From: Leptospira sp. WS60.C2
GTDB taxonomy: Bacteria > Spirochaetota > Leptospiria > Leptospirales > Leptospiraceae
NCBI RefSeq assembly: GCF_040833955.1
Contig: NZ_CP162134.1
Coordinates: forward strand, 186,001-250,000
DNA: 64,000 nucleotides
Direction: 5' to 3'
In this document: positions 63,198 through 64,000 of the stretch, piece after piece
How the letters are laid out: each line of letters starts with the position of its first letter
Numbering within the stretch: position 1 is the first letter of the stretch
Position numbers and translations under genes: made by a program
Notes under the pieces: model-generated
Databases searched by the model: none
The model's input: the letters and a program-made list of their open reading frames with translations, nothing else
What the model was told of the DNA's origin: nothing

Positions 63198-64000
63198 AAC
63201 CTACTTTTCCAATCCGGTTGATTCCCATATACCCTTGATTTTCAAAATCCAAATCTAAAAAAACTCCAGATTTTTCTTTAGGATTTGGTCCTAACAAATA
63301 AAAATCAAACACATTTGCAGTCCATATTACGAACAAGGCAGTGAGAGCCTGGGACAAATTTGCCCTGGAAGATTCCATCTGTTGGCGGTATGGCTCAATT
63401 AAGTAGTAATTCAAAAGGATTGTCTCGGCAACCCTCGGATTGGGAGGAATACCTATCGCCGATTCATAGGCTTGTTTATCTGATCGAAATTGGTTATATT
63501 GATAACCTGCATACAAAAGACCAAAAGCAAAAATAGACATATAGACCTTGCCTTTTTCTTCTTGGCCTCTCGCATATTGACCCCAGCCTGGAATTAAAAA
63601 AGATCGAAACGCATATGTCGGATTATATGGGTTGAATAGTGGAGCATCAGCTAATGAGGTTTCAGGATTCACTGCATATGTTAAAATTGTATCTTCAGCT
63701 TTTTCCGCATACTCCTTCGAATATGGTTTTTGCAATTTCTGATTTTCTTTTGTCCATTCCTTCATGGATTGGATGACATAATTTGATAACTCTGAATAAG
63801 TTACCTCTCCATTAAAATTTGAATCAGCTCTACCTTCTAAACCATAAATGATATATTTCGTAAAAATTCCATATCCTGACTTTGGATCTTCAAAACTAGA
63901 ATATCCAGCTTTCGTAGAATAAAAAACAGAAACAATTTCTGAATCCTTAAAGTTTGCTCCTTCTAAATACTTTCTACCTACCTCTACTTTCCCATCTTCA
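63181..64000 (-). CDS. Caspase-like (C14) protein with C-terminal DUF5683 domain, 5' end cut
   Basis: The frame is open from the right edge to the stop at 63181; the ATG at 63765 is internal. The visible N-terminal part (EIVSVFYSTKAGYSSFED, GYGIFTKYIIYGLEGRADSNF, NGEVTYSELSNYVIQSM) reads as the end of a C14 caspase-type domain, where GxFTxxLxxGLxGxADxNxDG is a conserved run. A linker and then a DUF5683-type membrane domain follow (AFRSFLIPGWGQYARGQEEKGK, two or three helices). The catalytic His and Cys would lie outside the window. First visible gene of the operon with the three Kelch lipoproteins. Confidence 0.75.
   Translation of the reverse strand, partial: EDGKVEVGRKYLEGANFKDSEIVSVFYSTKAGYSSFEDPKSGYGIFTKYIIYGLEGRADSNFNGEVTYSELSNYVIQSMKEWTKENQKLQKPYSKEYAEKAEDTILTYAVNPETSLADAPLFNPYNPTYAFRSFLIPGWGQYARGQEEKGKVYMSIFAFGLLYAGYQYNQFRSDKQAYESAIGIPPNPRVAETILLNYYLIEPYRQQMESSRANLSQALTALFVIWTANVFDFYLLGPNPKEKSGVFLDLDFENQGYMGINRIGKVGYAVRF

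Noticed and set aside
63181..63765. 194-residue gene starting at the ATG at 63765
   Set aside because: The reading frame stays open to the window edge and the upstream residues match a caspase-type C-terminus, so this ATG is internal.
1..64000. CRISPR array, insertion sequence, tRNA or rRNA genes
   Set aside because: No regularly spaced repeats, transposase-like frames or recognisable tRNA/rRNA sequence were found by eye.

Overview
The window reads as a chromosomal segment of a Leptospira species. This is an inference from content: many lipoproteins with loose lipoboxes, three methyl-accepting chemotaxis proteins, large PAS-type hybrid kinases, an Lsa36-like surface protein, moderately low GC, and genes packed head to tail on both strands. 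No rRNA, tRNA, CRISPR array, phage or insertion sequence was recognised. Both ends cut through genes.

Layout. 1-5.2 kb: a chemotaxis receptor cut by the left edge, a surface protein, an EamA exporter, two small exported proteins and a VOC protein. 5.3-9.4 kb: two tandem paralogous chemoreceptors, followed by a folded intergenic segment. 9.7-12.4 kb: M61 peptidase and CorA. 12.5-18.1 kb: a five-gene minus-strand operon (efp, mtnB, two SDRs, a 605-residue protein) divergent from the lysine-2,3-aminomutase-like gene epmB. 18-27.5 kb: a degenerate nucleotidyltransferase, a lipoprotein MsrB, a GAF hybrid kinase, a DEAD-box helicase, and a lipid-methylation operon (SDR, DUF1295, cyclopropane-synthase-like) beside a divergent MDR reductase. 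27.6-35.3 kb: a 1427-residue multi-PAS hybrid kinase, four small lipoproteins, and a ZIP transporter with an exported partner. 35.4-39.6 kb: epmA, a STAS-like protein, a response regulator leading a YqjD/YqjE-like membrane operon, and CutA.

39.6-42.3 kb is an accessory patch. An intact higBA toxin-antitoxin pair lies between two 158-bp direct repeats that duplicate the 3' end of a neighbouring lipoprotein gene. That gene is split by a frameshift at an A8 tract. Next to it is a decayed phd/vapC-type module that keeps a full-length antitoxin frame with one internal stop.

42.3-50 kb returns to housekeeping genes: pnuC, a methyltransferase, a J-domain-like protein, aconitase and queA. 50.1-57 kb is a six-gene envelope-glycan cluster (GT87, GT4, membrane proteins, MBOAT acyltransferase and SGNH-like partner) followed by a MazG-type pyrophosphohydrolase. 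57.4-64 kb is a translationally coupled minus-strand operon: a caspase-like/DUF5683 protein cut by the right edge, three Kelch-propeller lipoproteins and a soluble protein of unknown function.

Most notable are the caspase-Kelch lipoprotein operon, the higBA element between duplicated gene ends, the A8-tract lipoprotein, and a complete EF-P beta-lysylation set (efp, epmB, epmA) within 20 kb.
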